DNA of 14,392 bases, taken from Candidatus Bathyarchaeota archaeon. Lineage in GTDB: Archaea > Thermoproteota > Bathyarchaeia > TCS64. The stretch lies in the NCBI GenBank assembly GCA_030613835.1, contig JAUWLH010000022.1:1-14392 (forward strand), given 5' to 3'. Shown here one piece after another: positions 12,941 through 14,392 of this stretch. The stretch's first letter is position 1. Each line of letters begins with the position of its first letter. Both the position numbers and the translations under genes were made by a program. The notes below the pieces were generated by a model. The model worked only from the letters and a program-made list of their open reading frames with translations, was not told the origin of the DNA and searched no databases.

Positions 12941-13752
12941 TGCCTTGGCTCCTGGAACAAGGGTCTACCAAGCCCTAGGTTCGTTTTCCCGTTTGGAGAA
13001 AGGGAGTATCCCGCCTCCTCCACCCATTTCTGGTGGGGGACAGAGCCATCGGGGTTGCACCTTGATGCGATGCCTACGGCGAAAACCGTGTCGATCTCCT
13101 CCTGAACTGACTCAAGTGTCCTCAGGTAATCGGGAATCCTTTCCAGCGTCGTCTTGACCTCGATGATGGCTGATAGAACCTTCTCGTCTAGGACCTCCTC
13201 CTTGATCTTTCCCGTCCTCGGGTCCTCCATGAGCTGGGTCACTGGGTTGTTTGCCTCGAAGTGGGGGTCCAGATGTATCAGAGAGGTGGCGATCTTTTCC
13301 ACGTCCCTGAAACTGGCGCCCGTGCCGGGTCTGCCTAGCTCGATTACTATGCCTGCTTCACCGGTTTGCAGCCTTCCAGTGACGTCGTTTGTCTTTATTT
13401 CCTCGGTTCCCCTGCCGCCTACGCCGGTCCCCGCGTGGACTACCGTGGGGTCACTGAACGCGGCTCGTAGGCTTCTAGGGTACTCAAGCTCGGGCGGGAT
13501 CAGGGCGTTTGTTGGGCAGACATCGACCTCTGCCATGAATTGTAGGTTGAATGCTGAGAGGATGCTCCTTATTCCACGGACTATCGTGGGAGCGAATCCC
13601 TCGTCCCTGAGCACTCTGTGGCACGTGGAGCACTCCACGCACTCGTCCTGGTTGACAACGGATTTACCGTCCACGTCAAGGCTGATCGCCCCCATGGGGC
13701 AGATGGCGTGGCAGTTGCCGCAGCCGACGCACCTGTTCTTGTCTATGTCCAA
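12937..13752 (-). CDS. 2x[4Fe-4S] ferredoxin-domain protein with a long uncharacterised C-terminal domain
   Basis: 271 residues. The N-terminus has Cys8, 11, 14, 18 (CVGCGNCHAICP) and a second set Cys38, 41, 44 (ECVECSTC) with Cys79 (DVCPTNAL), enough for two [4Fe-4S] clusters. After residue 95 comes a domain with GTGVGGRGTEEIKTNDVTGR, VIELGRPGTGASFRDVEKI and EVLDEKVLSAIIEVKTTLER, which I cannot name. No signal peptide or membrane helix. The start is TTG 13752: a TAA lies in frame two codons upstream, Cys8 must be included, and GGGGAG lies about 9 nt upstream. It is coupled to the following cysteine-rich gene by a 4-bp overlap. A soluble electron-transfer complex is likely; the reaction is unknown. 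Confidence 0.75.
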   Translation of the reverse strand: MDIDKNRCVGCGNCHAICPMGAISLDVDGKSVVNQDECVECSTCHRVLRDEGFAPTIVRGIRSILSAFNLQFMAEVDVCPTNALIPPELEYPRSLRAAFSDPTVVHAGTGVGGRGTEEIKTNDVTGRLQTGEAGIVIELGRPGTGASFRDVEKIATSLIHLDPHFEANNPVTQLMEDPRTGKIKEEVLDEKVLSAIIEVKTTLERIPDYLRTLESVQEEIDTVFAVGIASRCNPDGSVPHQKWVEEAGYSLSPNGKTNLGLGRPLFQEPRQ

Positions 13753-13823
13753 GAGGGTTTACTCCCCGTTTGTCTGGCTCGTTTCCCGTGAGAATTCATG
13801 GCTGAATTATGTGTGATTTGGGG

Positions 13824-13829
13824 ATAAAA
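13824..13829 (-). promoter_or_regulatory. Possible TATA box of the ferredoxin-like operon
   Basis: TTTTAT on the minus strand, about 72-77 bp before the TTG at 13752. This would give a leader of roughly 45-50 nt that includes the GGGGAG ribosome-binding site. Confidence 0.3.
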
Positions 13830-13911
13830 CTATGGTTTGGTTGAGTTGGGTTAAACGACCTTACCGAGGATTAGTAGAGAATTGTAGTGAACAAACGATT
13901 ATTTTCATCGT

Positions 13912-14392
13912 CTATTCATGATCTTTCGCGTAATCGTAGAGTGCCTTTATGTACTTGTCCTTTGATTCCCTTGGCAGCCAGCTTCCCTCAAAGGCGTTCC
14001 TCATGAATCTCACTAGATCCTCCTTGGTGTAGCCACTCCCCTCTACTGTCCCTATCAGGGTCTGGTTCATGTAGCCCGAGTTGAACTCCGCAGGGTCATC
14101 GCTGTTCAGCGTCACCTTTAGCCCCAGATCGTACATCTTCCTGATCCTCTCAAGGTCGCGTGGCCCAGGGTACGGGCTCCTCCACGTGGGGCAGGCCGTC
14201 AGCGTGATATTTCTACTGATTAGCTCCTCAACTAGCTTAGGGTCTTCGATACAGTTGACTCCGTGGTCTAACCTGTCTGTCTTGAGTAGGTCGATGCACT
14301 CCCATATGAGCTTGGTGGAGTCCTCCTGATCGACGTCGCAGTGAGATGTGACCCTGTAACCCTGCTCCCGCGCCTTCGCGTAGACCTCAATG
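13912..14392 (-). CDS. Adenosine/adenine deaminase-family protein, C-terminal part (cut by window end)
   Basis: About 160 C-terminal residues; the frame is open to the right edge. Deaminase landmarks: YRVTSHCDVDQED (metal-ligand His at fragment residue 17), DRLDHGVNCIEDPKLVEEL (the RxxHG motif whose His activates water), LTACPTW, and KVTLNSDDPAEFNSGYMNQT (the DDP motif with the metal Asp). These belong to the adenosine deaminase superfamily, and DHG with CP and SDDP is closest to the adenine deaminase/short ADA group. In classical ADA the first motif is HAGE, whose Glu donates the proton; here it is HCDV, so the substrate is not certain. Role: purine salvage, releasing ammonia and hypoxanthine or inosine. 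It ends in TAG, followed by about 160 bp without a gene. Confidence 0.85.
   Translation of the reverse strand, partial: IEVYAKAREQGYRVTSHCDVDQEDSTKLIWECIDLLKTDRLDHGVNCIEDPKLVEELISRNITLTACPTWRSPYPGPRDLERIRKMYDLGLKVTLNSDDPAEFNSGYMNQTLIGTVEGSGYTKEDLVRFMRNAFEGSWLPRESKDKYIKALYDYAKDHE

Noticed and set aside
1..14392. CRISPR array, insertion sequence, tRNA or rRNA
   Set aside because: I saw no regularly spaced repeats, no transposase reading frame with terminal inverted repeats, and no tRNA cloverleaf or conserved rRNA segment.

Overview
The window looks like a stretch of chromosome from an archaeon. It encodes a TATA-binding protein (broken), a TFE-beta/RPC39-like transcription factor with an Fe-S cysteine motif, an archaeal/eukaryotic-type signal peptidase and an archaeal-type TruD. 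Several genes have a TATA-like element about 25-40 bp ahead of the start, which suggests leaderless or short-leader transcripts. A TFE-beta with the Fe-S motif points to a TACK or Asgard-type lineage rather than a euryarchaeon; that is inference. The oxygen-sensitive redox proteins and the many peptide and amino-acid catabolic enzymes suggest an anaerobic peptide degrader.

Layout. 1-410 (+): end of an N-acyl-D-amino-acid deacylase. 466-1289 (+): decayed L-aspartate oxidase (nadB). 1293-2324 (-): 2,4-diaminopentanoate dehydrogenase-like enzyme. 2457-4787 (-): a probable operon read as unknown 108-aa protein, TBP (two apparent frameshifts), TFE-beta, signal peptidase fused to a multi-pass membrane domain. 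4842-5807: an AT-rich, gene-poor island with short repeats and CG tracts, a four-helix membrane protein and a 55-aa small ORF. 5808-8342 (+): 844-aa M14-type peptidase. 8366-8994 (-): glutaredoxin-like protein translationally coupled to a ferredoxin:thioredoxin reductase catalytic subunit. 9126-10352 (+): M19 dipeptidase-like protein. 10457-11029 (-): iron-sulfur flavoprotein. 11172-13752 (-): 2x[4Fe-4S] ferredoxin-like protein, coupled cysteine-rich protein and truD. 13912-14392 (-): end of an adenosine/adenine deaminase-family protein.

How the genes fit together. The deacylase, DAP dehydrogenase, M14 peptidase, M19 dipeptidase and deaminase all suit use of peptides, D-amino acids and nucleosides as nitrogen and carbon sources. 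Grx/FTR, the iron-sulfur flavoprotein and the ferredoxin pair suit ferredoxin-centred redox metabolism. The most notable points are a TBP gene that is frameshifted and has lost the DNA-intercalating phenylalanines of its first repeat while sitting next to TFE-beta, and the uncharacterised ferredoxin/cysteine-rich protein pair. I saw no CRISPR array, insertion sequence, rRNA or tRNA.
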